Assembly (NCBI GenBank): GCA_964387025.1
Contig: CAYLUZ010000003.1
Location: 62,001-126,000, forward strand
Source: PNON01 sp964387025
GTDB lineage: Bacteria > Chloroflexota > Anaerolineae > Anaerolineales > Anaerolineaceae
Reading direction: 5' to 3'
Length of the DNA: 64,000 nt
In this document: positions 53,452 to 62,434 of the stretch, one piece after another
Numbering within the stretch: the stretch's first letter is position 1
How the letters are laid out: each line of letters begins with the position of its first letter
Translations under genes and position numbers: made by a program
Notes under the pieces: generated by a model
What the model was told of the DNA's origin: nothing
Databases searched by the model: none
What the model saw: the letters and a program-made list of their open reading frames with translations, nothing else

Positions 53452-54458
53452 GCCTGCACCTCGTTTGCTTCCTCTGATACTTCCCCCATCTTCAATCCTT
53501 CTTTAGAAAAATAATAGAATCCTAAGAGAGTGATTGGCAACCATAAAGCAATATGTAATACAACTGTGTAGCCTGCGGCTAATTCCTTTGGAATTCCATA
53601 AGCTGTTAATACTGCAATACCAGCCGCCTCGAAAGTGCCCACATATCCAGGCGCTGAGGGAAGGGTTGTGGCTAAATTACTGATCCCATTGTTCAACATC
53701 AGGGCAAAGAAAGAGACTACAAAGGGAAAGGCATGCATTACAAACCAGTACTTTACAGTCTCTAGAAGCCAGATCACAAACGAAGTAAAGAGGATCATCA
53801 AAGCATCTAGAGGGGAGCGTAGGGATTCCAGGCCATCCAGAAACCGGTAAGCCAAACCTTCCACTTTGCTGCGGAGTTTTATTGGAACAAAGTGGGTGTT
53901 GATCCAATCCACTATTCTTCGGGTTTGATGGGGAAGCATCGCGGCGGCTAAAAAAATTAATAGCACAACGATCGCAATACCAGCCCCGTAAATAGCAAGA
54001 TCGCGAATATTTCCAAGATAACCTGACGACGATGTCATTTTGGATAATTCACCAAGGTTTAGAAAAATAAAGGCAAGCATCACAACTGCATCAAAAACGC
54101 GTTCGACCAGAATGGTCGCAAGGGAAGCTGAAATGGGGACACCTTCATGTCTTTTTAGAATGACAGCCCTAAGAATTTCACCAGCCCTGGCAGGGTAGAT
54201 ATTATTGCCCATATAGCCAATCGTGACGATGGGGAACATCGACCTGGTACTTATTTTCTTTAGCGGCCGAAGGAGATAATGCCAGCGCCATGCCCGGACC
54301 CAGACACCAACAAAATATACTGCTATTCCGGGAATTAACCACAAATATTTAGCCGTTTTCAGGGCTTGCCATGCTTCACTGAAATTTAATTTCTGTAAGG
54401 AAAAATATAAAAGGACCGCACTTATGACCATCCCCAACCAGAAGATCCATTTTTTCAT
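53448..54458 (-). CDS. Lysylphosphatidylglycerol synthase transmembrane-type (UPF0104) protein
   Basis: A 336-residue protein with about eight membrane helices. WVRAWRWHYLLRPL, GYMGNNIYPARAGEILRAV, and LPSAPGYVGTFEAAGI are the typical family segments. Members (MprF flippase part, AglD, YbhN) are linked to lipid or polyprenol-linked flipping. The start ATG 54458 has TAGAAT with a preceding TGG ending 7 bases upstream, hence leaderless. It is coupled to the FAD oxidoreductase gene and diverges from the ABC-F gene with 31 bp between start codons. Confidence 0.87.
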   Translation of the reverse strand: MKKWIFWLGMVISAVLLYFSLQKLNFSEAWQALKTAKYLWLIPGIAVYFVGVWVRAWRWHYLLRPLKKISTRSMFPIVTIGYMGNNIYPARAGEILRAVILKRHEGVPISASLATILVERVFDAVVMLAFIFLNLGELSKMTSSSGYLGNIRDLAIYGAGIAIVVLLIFLAAAMLPHQTRRIVDWINTHFVPIKLRSKVEGLAYRFLDGLESLRSPLDALMILFTSFVIWLLETVKYWFVMHAFPFVVSFFALMLNNGISNLATTLPSAPGYVGTFEAAGIAVLTAYGIPKELAAGYTVVLHIALWLPITLLGFYYFSKEGLKMGEVSEEANEVQA

Positions 54459-54489
54459 GTGAATAATTCTACCATGTTATACTTTGGGA
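54459..54489. promoter_or_regulatory. 31-bp divergent promoter with two opposed extended -10 boxes
   Basis: Minus strand: TAGAAT (forward 54466-54471) with TGG before it, 7 bases from ATG 54458. Plus strand: TATACT (54478-54483) with TGT before it, 6 bases from ATG 54490. Both mRNAs would be leaderless. Each -35 region would lie inside the other gene's start. Confidence 0.6.
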
Positions 54490-56376
54490 ATGCCGCTCCT
54501 CACCGTTACCGGACTGGGTAAATCCTTTGGCGCTGAAGACCTTTTTAGCGATATTAACTTCAGCATTCCTCACCGGGCGCGTATTGCACTCGTGGGACCA
54601 AACGGCATCGGTAAGACCACGTTATTGCGCATCCTCCTCAAAATGGACGAGCCGTCAGCCGGTTCCATGCATTATGCCAAGAATATCCGCATCGGTTACC
54701 TGCCTCAGGAAGCAGTGTTTGATTCCGACAACCATCTTTGGGAAGAGTGCATGCTGGTATTTGGGGACCTGGTCGCACGCCAGGCTGAGCTGACCGAACT
54801 GGAGAAATCCATCAGTGAAAGCGGGAATGACCCTGAACAATTGGAAAAATATGGCAAACTGCAGCAGCAGTTTGATCACCTGGGCGGTTACAAATTCGAA
54901 AACCAGATCAAATTAACCCTGACCGGATTGGGGTTTACCAAGGCAGACTTTCTGCGCCCATTGAAACACCTGTCTGGCGGACAGCGGACACGTGCGCTGC
55001 TTGCCAAACTTTTGTTATCCAACCCCGATCTGCTGTTATTGGATGAACCTACCAACCACCTGGATATACAGGCAGTGGAATGGCTGGAAAGTTTCATGAG
55101 AGACTGGAATGGCGCGGTCCTGCTGGTGTCGCATGACCGTTACTTTATTGACCAGGTAGCCAATACCATCTTTGAAATGTCCCCTGACCTGGAAGTATTT
55201 CGTGGCAATTACAGCGCGTACCTGGTCCAGCGCGAGGATCGTTATCGACGCCTGGCGCTTGAGTATGAAACGCAGCGTGAATTTGTAGAAAAAGAAGAAG
55301 AATACATCAGACGCAATATGGCCGGGCAAAACACCCGCCAGGCGCAGGGAAGATTGAAGCGGTTGGAGCGATTGCTGGCTGAATCCCAGTTATCCCGGCC
55401 TAAAAAATCCCGTTCACTGCATTTTGGGCTCAACACCGGCGATCGATCCGGCAACCTGGTGCTGCGCACGTACAGCTTGCAGGTCGGTTATGCCGACGAA
55501 GGTAAGCCGCTCTTTTATGTCCCGGATTTGATCTTTAAACGCCTGGAATGTGCCGCGATCATCGGACCAAACGGGGCAGGAAAAACCACATTTCTGAAGA
55601 CCATTCTCAATCAGATACCTCCCTTCGCAGGAGAAGTAGACCTGGGTGCTGCCTTATCCATTGGCTACTTCGCCCAGGCGCATGAGGGACTGGTGGCAGA
55701 ACATAACCTGGTGGAAGAGATCGATTCAGTGGCACCGAGCATGCTTTTGGGTGAAATCAGGGATTACCTGGCCAAGTTCCTTTTCACCGGGGATGATGTT
55801 TTCAAACCGGTGCGATTGCTCTCGGGCGGTGAGCGGGGAAGGTTGGCCCTTGCCAAGCTGGCGCTGCAGAACTATAACCTGCTGCTGCTGGATGAGCCGA
55901 CCAATCATCTCGACCTGCCCTCACAAGAGATTCTCCAGGCGGTTCTCTCAGAATTCAAGGGGACGATCTTGCTGGTGTCGCATGACCGGTATTTGATCGA
56001 CGCGCTGGCCACCCAGATATGGGATGTATCTCCGGACGAAAAATTGCTCAAGACTTTTTCAGGAACTTATAGTGAATATAAAAGCTTTTCGAATGCGAGT
56101 ACTGCTCCACCTGTCCAGATAAGGGAAGAAAAAACTAAAAACACCGAGTCAGGAAAATCCAAAGAAGGAATTTCTTCCTGGAAAAAACAGAAAATGCTGG
56201 CAGTTGTGGAAAAGCGCATCGCTGATTCAGAGAAATCCCTGGCAGCCATCTCACAGCAGCTTGCCAACCCACCTGCTGATGCAGGCAAGGTGCAGCAGCT
56301 TGGCAGCGATTATGTCCGCATTGAACAGGAGCATGCCCGACTGATGGATGAGTGGGGAGATTTAATCGAGGAATAA
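54490..56376 (+). CDS. ABC-F family ATPase
   Basis: The 628 residues hold two ATPase domains on one chain and no membrane helix. The first has Walker A GPNGIGKTT near 36 and LSGGQRTRALLAKLL, LLLLDEPTNHLD; the second has GPNGAGKTT near 358 and LLSGGERGRLALAKL, LLLLDEPTNHLD. A linker of about 80 residues with charged helices (YETQREFVEKEEEYIRR) lies between, and a C-terminal coiled coil follows (about 545-628). Such proteins act on the ribosome as translation factors or antibiotic protection proteins; this one resembles the Uup/EttA/YdiF housekeeping group. Start ATG 54490 is preferred over TTG 54484 because of the -10 box. Confidence 0.93.
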   Translation: MPLLTVTGLGKSFGAEDLFSDINFSIPHRARIALVGPNGIGKTTLLRILLKMDEPSAGSMHYAKNIRIGYLPQEAVFDSDNHLWEECMLVFGDLVARQAELTELEKSISESGNDPEQLEKYGKLQQQFDHLGGYKFENQIKLTLTGLGFTKADFLRPLKHLSGGQRTRALLAKLLLSNPDLLLLDEPTNHLDIQAVEWLESFMRDWNGAVLLVSHDRYFIDQVANTIFEMSPDLEVFRGNYSAYLVQREDRYRRLALEYETQREFVEKEEEYIRRNMAGQNTRQAQGRLKRLERLLAESQLSRPKKSRSLHFGLNTGDRSGNLVLRTYSLQVGYADEGKPLFYVPDLIFKRLECAAIIGPNGAGKTTFLKTILNQIPPFAGEVDLGAALSIGYFAQAHEGLVAEHNLVEEIDSVAPSMLLGEIRDYLAKFLFTGDDVFKPVRLLSGGERGRLALAKLALQNYNLLLLDEPTNHLDLPSQEILQAVLSEFKGTILLVSHDRYLIDALATQIWDVSPDEKLLKTFSGTYSEYKSFSNASTAPPVQIREEKTKNTESGKSKEGISSWKKQKMLAVVEKRIADSEKSLAAISQQLANPPADAGKVQQLGSDYVRIEQEHARLMDEWGDLIEE

Positions 56377-56527
56377 ATTGTATGTTTATAAAAGAAAGTT
56401 TAGGGAACGAAAAATATTAGCGCGAATTGTAATATTAGGAAGAAAACGGGGAATGGAACTTCTATGGTGATGTTGGAAAATTAATCTGAACAAAAAAATC
56501 GTAAGAATATCAACATTACCAGAATAC

Positions 56528-57763
56528 TTAATTCATACTTGGCGATTCCTCACCTGAATACCGCACCAACTGTGGAAATTTCTTCAGCACCAACCCGGCG
56601 GCGACAATGCAGCCCAAACCACCGGTAATGATGGCAGCGGGGATCCCGAAGGCTTGGGCAACCAGCCCCGATTCTACTTCGCCTAATTGTGGTCCACCCT
56701 TGAAGAAGATCTGATTAATGCTGACCATCCGCCCACGCAGTTGATCGGGGGTCTGCAATTGCCGGATAGTATTTCGAATGATGGTACTGATTCCGTCCGC
56801 AGCACCCATTAAAATCAGGGCAGCCATGGTGAGCCAGAAGCTGGTTGAAAGGCCGAATAAAACCGTCGCTCCACCGAAGATCATCACCGCCACAGAAAGG
56901 ATGATACCCTGCCTGACGATCCTGGTCTTTTGCGAGATTACCAGTGCCACGCTGACATCCCCCATGGATTGAGCTGCAGACAACCATCCATATTGGATCG
57001 CCCCCACGTGCAGAATGTCTTTGGCTACAAACGGGAGCAAGGTATTGGCTGAGGAAAAAAAGCTGGCAAAGAAGTCCAGGATCATGCTGGAAAGGATGAT
57101 CGGGGATTTGAGGATAAACCGGATGCCTTCACGGATATCTGCAGTCATAATATCCAGGCGCATGGATTTCTTCTCAACACTTGTAGTAATCGGACCCATC
57201 ATAATCAAGGCCATGACAACTGCAATATACGAAATTGCATTCAACCAGTACACCCACTGCAAACCAGCATAAGCAATCAACAAACCACTCAAAGCCGGAC
57301 CTAGAATCGCACCAATGTTCACCGAGATGGAATTCATACTGAATGCATTAGGGAGTTCCTCTTTAGGCACCAGGTTGGGTATGAGGGCTTGCCGGGCAGG
57401 CAGATCAAAGGTAATGGCAATCGATTGGATGATAGTGAGGGCATAGATCAGCCAGAGAGTGATTTGCCCGAAATAAGTGAGCAGTCCAAATGCAAGTGCC
57501 ACCAGACCCAGGGTGATCTGGGTGACAATAGCCAGTTTCTGGCGATTAAAGCGATCCGCAATCAGCCCGGCAAAGAGGGATAGGACTATCAACGGGATGA
57601 ACCGGACCAGACCCAGCCCGCTGACTGCGATAGGTTGATCGGTTAACAAGCGTATATGCCAGTATAGCGCCCAGATCTGCATCTGGGAGCCGGTGATCGA
57701 TATCAAGAGGCCTGCCCATAGCAATAAAAATGGGCGATGTTTCAACGATGGAGGTATGACCAT
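56528..57763 (-). CDS. MFS transporter (EntS/MFS_3-like)
   Basis: A 411-residue protein with about 12 membrane helices. GSQMQIWALYWHI near the N-terminus and the signature GLIADRFNRQKLAI are typical of the MFS_3 group that includes enterobactin exporter EntS. Substrate unknown. It starts 8 bases after the nadE stop on the same strand, so it may be the last gene of the NAD operon. The 151 bp after its stop show nothing clear. Confidence 0.86.
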   Translation of the reverse strand: MVIPPSLKHRPFLLLWAGLLISITGSQMQIWALYWHIRLLTDQPIAVSGLGLVRFIPLIVLSLFAGLIADRFNRQKLAIVTQITLGLVALAFGLLTYFGQITLWLIYALTIIQSIAITFDLPARQALIPNLVPKEELPNAFSMNSISVNIGAILGPALSGLLIAYAGLQWVYWLNAISYIAVVMALIMMGPITTSVEKKSMRLDIMTADIREGIRFILKSPIILSSMILDFFASFFSSANTLLPFVAKDILHVGAIQYGWLSAAQSMGDVSVALVISQKTRIVRQGIILSVAVMIFGGATVLFGLSTSFWLTMAALILMGAADGISTIIRNTIRQLQTPDQLRGRMVSINQIFFKGGPQLGEVESGLVAQAFGIPAAIITGGLGCIVAAGLVLKKFPQLVRYSGEESPSMN

Positions 57764-57771
57764 TTACTGCT

Positions 57772-58614
57772 CTATGTCCCCCAATCCCGGAGATACAAAA
57801 AGTCATAACCAACTGTACGGTTGGTCAATTTGGCAATGGGCGGCAGGATGCGTTTAAACTGGCTGCGCTGGATACGTAGAATTACTTTTTCTACAAAAGT
57901 TGACGAGAAACCGGATTCCACACAATCCTGAACAGAGTATCTCTGATCCACCAGTAAATATAATAGCTGGTCCACATGATCGTAAGTGAAACCCAGATCG
58001 CTTTCATCTGTCTGTCCGAGGAACAGGTCAGCTGTTGGCGGTTTGGATAGGATCACATCCGGTACTCCCATATCTTTGGATAGCTGGCGTACCTGGGTTT
58101 TGTACAGGTCGCCGATCGGATTGATGGCACAGGCTGAATCACCATAAAGAGTCGAATAACCCAGTAGTATTTCCGTTTTATTCCCGGTCCCAACCACCAA
58201 TCCATGATAGGAAGCAGATAGATCATATAAAACGATCATCCGCATACGGGCCATGATATTACCTTTGCGGGTGTTGTCCATTTCAGGGTCGAGCTGGATG
58301 AGAGGATCAGCCATTGTGGTTATGGGTATTGTGACTGTCTGAACGCCCAATTTATCAATCACCAGTTGCGCATGATCCAGCGACTCTTTTGAGGAGGTTT
58401 TGTATGGCATCCGGACAGCCATGACATTTTGCGCCCCCAGGGCTTCAGCAGCTAAAAAACAGACCAATGCAGAATCCAATCCGCCAGAAAGACCCACGAC
58501 TGCCTTGTTAAAACCGACCCTCTCCAATTCGCTGCGGATGAATCCTGTGAGGATCTGGCGTACCAATGCTGGATTTATTGCAAGCTCGACTGGATTATGA
58601 TCTGGTTCGTTCAT
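57772..58614 (-). CDS. nadE: NAD+ synthase
   Basis: Converts nicotinic acid adenine dinucleotide to NAD with ammonia and ATP. The 280 residues contain the PP-loop GLSGGLDSAL (Ser43-Ser48) and KTEILLGYSTLYGDSACAIN, NPIGDLYKTQVRQL, and KPPTADLFLGQTDESDLGF, all NadE signatures. No glutaminase domain is attached; the amidase gene 3 bases upstream probably supplies ammonia from glutamine as a separate subunit. Confidence 0.95.
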   Translation of the reverse strand: MNEPDHNPVELAINPALVRQILTGFIRSELERVGFNKAVVGLSGGLDSALVCFLAAEALGAQNVMAVRMPYKTSSKESLDHAQLVIDKLGVQTVTIPITTMADPLIQLDPEMDNTRKGNIMARMRMIVLYDLSASYHGLVVGTGNKTEILLGYSTLYGDSACAINPIGDLYKTQVRQLSKDMGVPDVILSKPPTADLFLGQTDESDLGFTYDHVDQLLYLLVDQRYSVQDCVESGFSSTFVEKVILRIQRSQFKRILPPIAKLTNRTVGYDFLYLRDWGT

Positions 58615-58617
58615 GAT

Positions 58618-59472
58618 TTATCCTTTACCTATGATCCGATTCAATTCTGCATTGGTGAGGGAAGTTCGCTCATCGCGCAGGAGAGGAAGACGAGTTCTGG
58701 TTCTGTGCATTTGATGCAGGTCAATGGACGCCATGGCGAGGGATTCATCGTGATATGGGGCCTGGGTTACCAGATTTCCATCCGGGTCAAAGATGGTCGA
58801 ACCTCCCCAAAAATGTAATCCATCTTCATAACCTACCCGGTTGGTATGTACGACAAAACTGGTAAACAGGCTGGCGTAAGCCTGGTTGATATGTTCCACC
58901 CAGCGGGCTGAATCGAGTTTGGGTTCACGGCTTAAACCGCGTCCTGGTGATGCCGAGCTAAATAGTAGCACATCCGCCCCATCCAACCATAATAAATATG
59001 GTGGTGAAGCATGCCAGAAGTCTTCACAGATTAACATACCCATGCGGCCAAAGCGGGTATCAAAAGCCCGGATCTCATCTCCCCAGGCAAAAAAACGTCC
59101 TTCGTCGAACAATCCATAAGTGGGTAAATATACTTTGTGATGTACGTGAACCACTTCACCGCGGGATAAATAAGCATTTGAGATATAAAAACGGTGGCGT
59201 GAGTCTTCATCCACAAAGCCTACAATGATATCCAGATCCTTACTGGCTTCAAGTAAAGGATGGAATACAGGGTCATCATGGGTGGCGGAATGGGCGACGG
59301 TTGGTACAAGGTCTTGAAGGACATACCCGGTCAATGAAAGTTCAGGAAAGATCACCAGGTCAGCATGGTCCTTTTTAGCCTTATCGATGTAATCCAAATG
59401 CTTGGCTAGGTTGTGAGGGATGTCTCCAAGTTGATTGCTTATCTGTGCGAGGGCGATATTTATATGGGTCAT
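58618..59472 (-). CDS. Nitrilase-superfamily amidase, probable glutaminase partner of NadE
   Basis: A 284-residue carbon-nitrogen hydrolase. The Glu-Lys-Cys triad is visible: FPELSLTGY (Glu44), HHKVYLPTYG (Lys113) and LICEDFWH (Cys149). The sequence around VYLPTYGLFDEGRFF is that of the amidase half of glutamine-dependent NAD synthetases. It lies 3 bases before nadE, so a two-subunit enzyme is likely. A TAAAAT box ends 8 bases before the ATG, perhaps another nearly leaderless start. Confidence 0.9.
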   Translation of the reverse strand: MTHINIALAQISNQLGDIPHNLAKHLDYIDKAKKDHADLVIFPELSLTGYVLQDLVPTVAHSATHDDPVFHPLLEASKDLDIIVGFVDEDSRHRFYISNAYLSRGEVVHVHHKVYLPTYGLFDEGRFFAWGDEIRAFDTRFGRMGMLICEDFWHASPPYLLWLDGADVLLFSSASPGRGLSREPKLDSARWVEHINQAYASLFTSFVVHTNRVGYEDGLHFWGGSTIFDPDGNLVTQAPYHDESLAMASIDLHQMHRTRTRLPLLRDERTSLTNAELNRIIGKG

Positions 59473-59526
59473 AATTCTTAATTTTACTCCGATTTATCAG
59501 GGGAGAACTTTCCCACTAATCAATTA

Positions 59527-60285
59527 TTAAAATTCTCTCTTATGAATCCTGGAAATGATAAATACGAACAGCATTCCAATGGAACATATTAGGAAGTAGA
59601 TGGCCGCGGCAATTCTTTCCAAAGACTGGTTGCCCAACATCACCATGGGATCAGCCCGAAGATAAGTAAAGCCGAAGATCAACCCAAATTCCAATAAACA
59701 AAATAGGAGCAATTTCACTTTTGGAGATTTTTTCGTCTGCCAGATGCGATCGATGAGAATTAAGAATCCTAGTGTTATTAATGCACCATATGCCGGGTAT
59801 GGAATTCTGGGAAGTAAATCTCCGGCAGCATCAGTAACAGGGAGCACCCACCAGGCCTGGGAGTGTATTGGACCATATCCAAAACCGGCGACCTGTGCTC
59901 CCAACCAAATGCCGATCGTAATTAATGCTACCAGGGGAAAATTGAGTTCAATTAAATCGACGAGGGATCTATTCGAGAACCCTGCATACAACAACAAAGA
60001 GATGATGCCGCCCAGCGCAAGACCCATCCAATCCAACCCACCAGCACGAAGGTCGAGCAGTTTAAGAACATTTGCTGAAAATTCTGACCAGTGGACCAAC
60101 CCATAGCTTAACCTTGCACCGATCAGCATGCCTGCAAGCAAAAAAATGCCGCTGTTTAGGACAGAATTAAATCTTGCATCACTTACCCGGGAGGGAGTCA
60201 TATTCCGTGTGGAAAGAAAAGCCGACCAGATCATTCCAGCGGCAGCAAAAAAACCAAGAATTGTTGAGTAGAAACCATTATTCAC
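59527..60285 (-). CDS. Lgt-like membrane protein
   Basis: The 252 residues form about seven membrane helices. The order GARLSYGLVHW, then RAGGLDWMGLALGG, then AGFGYGP and IPYPAYGALI resembles prolipoprotein diacylglyceryl transferase, but the catalytic His in the GGLSFHGG-type motif and the NFIN segment of true Lgt are not present, so enzyme activity is doubtful. I chose GTG 60285: TACAAT on the minus strand (forward 60292-60297) ends 6 bases upstream. A longer ORF to 60357 would overlap the divergent NfeD gene. Confidence 0.6.
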   Translation of the reverse strand: MNNGFYSTILGFFAAAGMIWSAFLSTRNMTPSRVSDARFNSVLNSGIFLLAGMLIGARLSYGLVHWSEFSANVLKLLDLRAGGLDWMGLALGGIISLLLYAGFSNRSLVDLIELNFPLVALITIGIWLGAQVAGFGYGPIHSQAWWVLPVTDAAGDLLPRIPYPAYGALITLGFLILIDRIWQTKKSPKVKLLLFCLLEFGLIFGFTYLRADPMVMLGNQSLERIAAAIYFLICSIGMLFVFIISRIHKREF

Positions 60286-60291
60286 ACACAC

Positions 60292-60297
60292 ATTGTA
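60292..60297 (-). promoter_or_regulatory. -10 box (leaderless GTG start) of the Lgt-like gene
   Basis: TACAAT on the minus strand, 6 bases before the GTG at 60285; no ribosome site present. A TATAAT at 60318-60323 serves the divergent NfeD gene. Confidence 0.4.
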
Positions 60298-60340
60298 CCA
60301 AGTCAACCGAATGTATGTATAATAGTATTGGAAGGTAAAT

Positions 60341-60949
60341 ATGGAAATATTTCTCAATCCGAATGTTGCTTATCTGATTTTGGTTGTTGGTTTTCTGGTT
60401 GCCATCATGGCATTATTCACACCCGGCACCGGATTGTTGGAGCTGGTTGGTATTTCATTATTGCTCATCGCCGGATGGCAGATCTACCAGTTGAATATCA
60501 ACCTGATCGCATTGGTAATTTTGATCGTGGGTGTCTTTCCGTTTCTATTCGCCCTCAGGAAAACCGGGAAATGGTATCACCTGGTCATTTCATTGGTCGC
60601 GTTATCCGCTGGAAGCACTTTCCTTTTTGTGACTAGCGGCTGGCGCTCAGCCGTCAACCCGATTTTGGCCGTTATTGTAAACCTGTTGTTGATCGGTTTT
60701 TTCTGGCTGGTTATTCGTAAAGGTATGGACGCGGTTACCGCTCCACCACAGAACCAGTTGTTAGAGACAGTGGGAAGCATAGGGGAAACAAGATCCAAAG
60801 TGCAATTGGAAGGTTCGGTTTATTTGAATGGTGAGTTGTGGAGCGCCGTCAGTAAGATTCCGATCGCTGAAAATAAAAGAGTTCGGGTCATTTCCAGGCA
60901 AGGTTATATTTTGGAAGTTGAAGAATTCCCGGTCCACGAAAAAGAATGA
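60341..60949 (+). CDS. NfeD-family membrane protein
   Basis: The 202 residues have about five membrane helices (to about 125) and a C-terminal OB-fold (about 135-200) with LETVGSIGETRSKV, GSVYLNGELWSAVS, and RVRVISRQGYILEVE, which is the NfeD domain. NfeD proteins partner with stomatin-like proteins at membranes, and such a gene follows 20 bp downstream. GGAAGG lies 5 bases before the ATG. The long serine-protease domain of some NfeD proteins is absent. Confidence 0.9.
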   Translation: MEIFLNPNVAYLILVVGFLVAIMALFTPGTGLLELVGISLLLIAGWQIYQLNINLIALVILIVGVFPFLFALRKTGKWYHLVISLVALSAGSTFLFVTSGWRSAVNPILAVIVNLLLIGFFWLVIRKGMDAVTAPPQNQLLETVGSIGETRSKVQLEGSVYLNGELWSAVSKIPIAENKRVRVISRQGYILEVEEFPVHEKE

Positions 60950-60969
60950 TCAATCTGTAAGGAGGAAAA

Positions 60970-61869
60970 ATGGATTCAGCTAACACTATAGTTTTATGTT
61001 TGGTTGGTGTAGTAATCTTGTTGGTAATTATCTTTTTGGTAAATGCCATCAAGATCGTTCCTGAATACCAACGCCTGGTGGTTTTTCGATTGGGACGCTG
61101 TATCGGTGATAAAGGTCCGGGATTGGTTTTGTTGATCCCGTTCATTGACCGGCCGGTACGAGTGGACTTGCGAGAACAAGTGCGTGAGATTCCACATCAA
61201 GTCAGCATCACCAAGGATAACGCACCTATCTCTATCGATTTCCTTTGGTTCTATAAAGTATTGCAGCCAACAGACAGTGTAGTTCAGGTCGGTAACTTTG
61301 AATTAGCTGCCCAGGGTATGGCTTCCACCACCCTCCGTTCTGTCATTGGTGGTATTTTGTTGGACTCAGTCTTATCGGAACGTGAGCACATCAATAATCT
61401 GTTGCGCACGCGCCTGGATGAGGTGACTGAACGTTGGGGTGTTAAAGTGACCAACGTAGAGATCCGGGAGATCATTCCACCCCGGGAAGTACAGGAAGCT
61501 ATGAACCGCCAGCTCACTGCTGAACGAATTCGACGGGCAATCGTTACCGAATCCGAAGGAACCCGTGCGGCAGCGATCAATGTCGCAGATGGTGAGAGAC
61601 AAGCTGCCATTTTGAAAGCAGAAGGCGATAAGCAATCTAACATCCTCAGAGCAGAAGGCGACAAGAGTTCTCAACTGCTTCGGGCTGAAGGTTACTCCAG
61701 CGCTCTTGATAAGATCAATGAAGTAGCAAAAAGCGTGGATCCCAATGCTCTTACTGTCCAGTACTTCGAAACATTGAAGAATATGGCTTCTGGTGCTTCT
61801 ACAAAGTTCATCTTCCCGATGGAATTTACAAGTCTGCTGGGGAACTTCATTAAAGCCAATAAAGACTAA
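60970..61869 (+). CDS. Slipin (stomatin/SPFH-domain protein)
   Basis: The 299 residues start with one membrane helix (about 8-28), followed by the SPFH domain: IVPEYQRLVVFRLGRC, GPGLVLLIPFIDRPVRVDLR and TNVEIREIIPPREVQEAM. Then comes a helical segment with repeated AEGDKQSN, AEGDKSSQ units. It would oligomerise at the membrane and organise lipid domains together with NfeD. AAGGAGG precedes the ATG. Confidence 0.95.
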   Translation: MDSANTIVLCLVGVVILLVIIFLVNAIKIVPEYQRLVVFRLGRCIGDKGPGLVLLIPFIDRPVRVDLREQVREIPHQVSITKDNAPISIDFLWFYKVLQPTDSVVQVGNFELAAQGMASTTLRSVIGGILLDSVLSEREHINNLLRTRLDEVTERWGVKVTNVEIREIIPPREVQEAMNRQLTAERIRRAIVTESEGTRAAAINVADGERQAAILKAEGDKQSNILRAEGDKSSQLLRAEGYSSALDKINEVAKSVDPNALTVQYFETLKNMASGASTKFIFPMEFTSLLGNFIKANKD

Positions 61870-61923
61870 GAACTGTTTTGCAAGAGATAGTTTTCTTGGG
61901 TACGATTAATAAAATTAACATCA

Positions 61924-61962
61924 ATAGCGGCGAAGGATTTCAAAAATTTCCTTCGCCGCTAT
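61924..61962 (+). terminator. Terminator of the NfeD-slipin operon
   Basis: A perfect 14-bp stem (61924-61937 with 61949-61962) with an 11-base loop, about 55 bases after the slipin stop. The T run is poor (ATTG), but the stem is strong. Confidence 0.65.
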
Positions 61963-61986
61963 ATTGATAGATATTCCGATAAAAAT

Positions 61987-62427
61987 ATGTTTACCATCGA
62001 AAAAGCGACCATCAAGGATTTATTTAAACTGCGACAATTGGAAAAAGAATGCTTTGCCATTGACGCGTGGCCACTCTTTGATCTGGCAGGAGTTCTGACG
62101 CTTCCAGGCATCATCCGGATGAAAGCAGTCCAAAATGATCAAATGGTCGGGTTCATTGCGGGAAATATTGGTACAACGGATGGAATTGGATGGATCTCCA
62201 CCATCGGTGTAGTGAAACAAGCACGCAGGCAGGGAATAGGCAAAGCATTACTGGCAACCTTTGAAGACAGGATCATCACTCCTGAACTCCGTTTGACCGT
62301 GAGGAAATCAAACCTGGGTGCCATCCAAATGTACATGCAAAATGGATATCAAAATTATCAAATCTGGGAAAACTACTATCAGGGGGGTGAAGATGGGCAA
62401 GTGATGCGGAAGTTGCGAGCCCGGTAA
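61987..62427 (+). CDS. GNAT-family N-acetyltransferase (RimI-like)
   Basis: A 146-residue acetyltransferase. The acetyl-CoA site is RRQGIGKALLATFE, preceded by ISTIGVVKQ and followed by LTVRKSNLGAIQMY and NGYQNYQIWENYY, matching RimI-like enzymes that acetylate protein N-termini or small amines. The target is unknown. It is alone on the plus strand, after the slipin terminator. Confidence 0.87.
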   Translation: MFTIEKATIKDLFKLRQLEKECFAIDAWPLFDLAGVLTLPGIIRMKAVQNDQMVGFIAGNIGTTDGIGWISTIGVVKQARRQGIGKALLATFEDRIITPELRLTVRKSNLGAIQMYMQNGYQNYQIWENYYQGGEDGQVMRKLRAR

Positions 62428-62434
62428 ATTTGAA

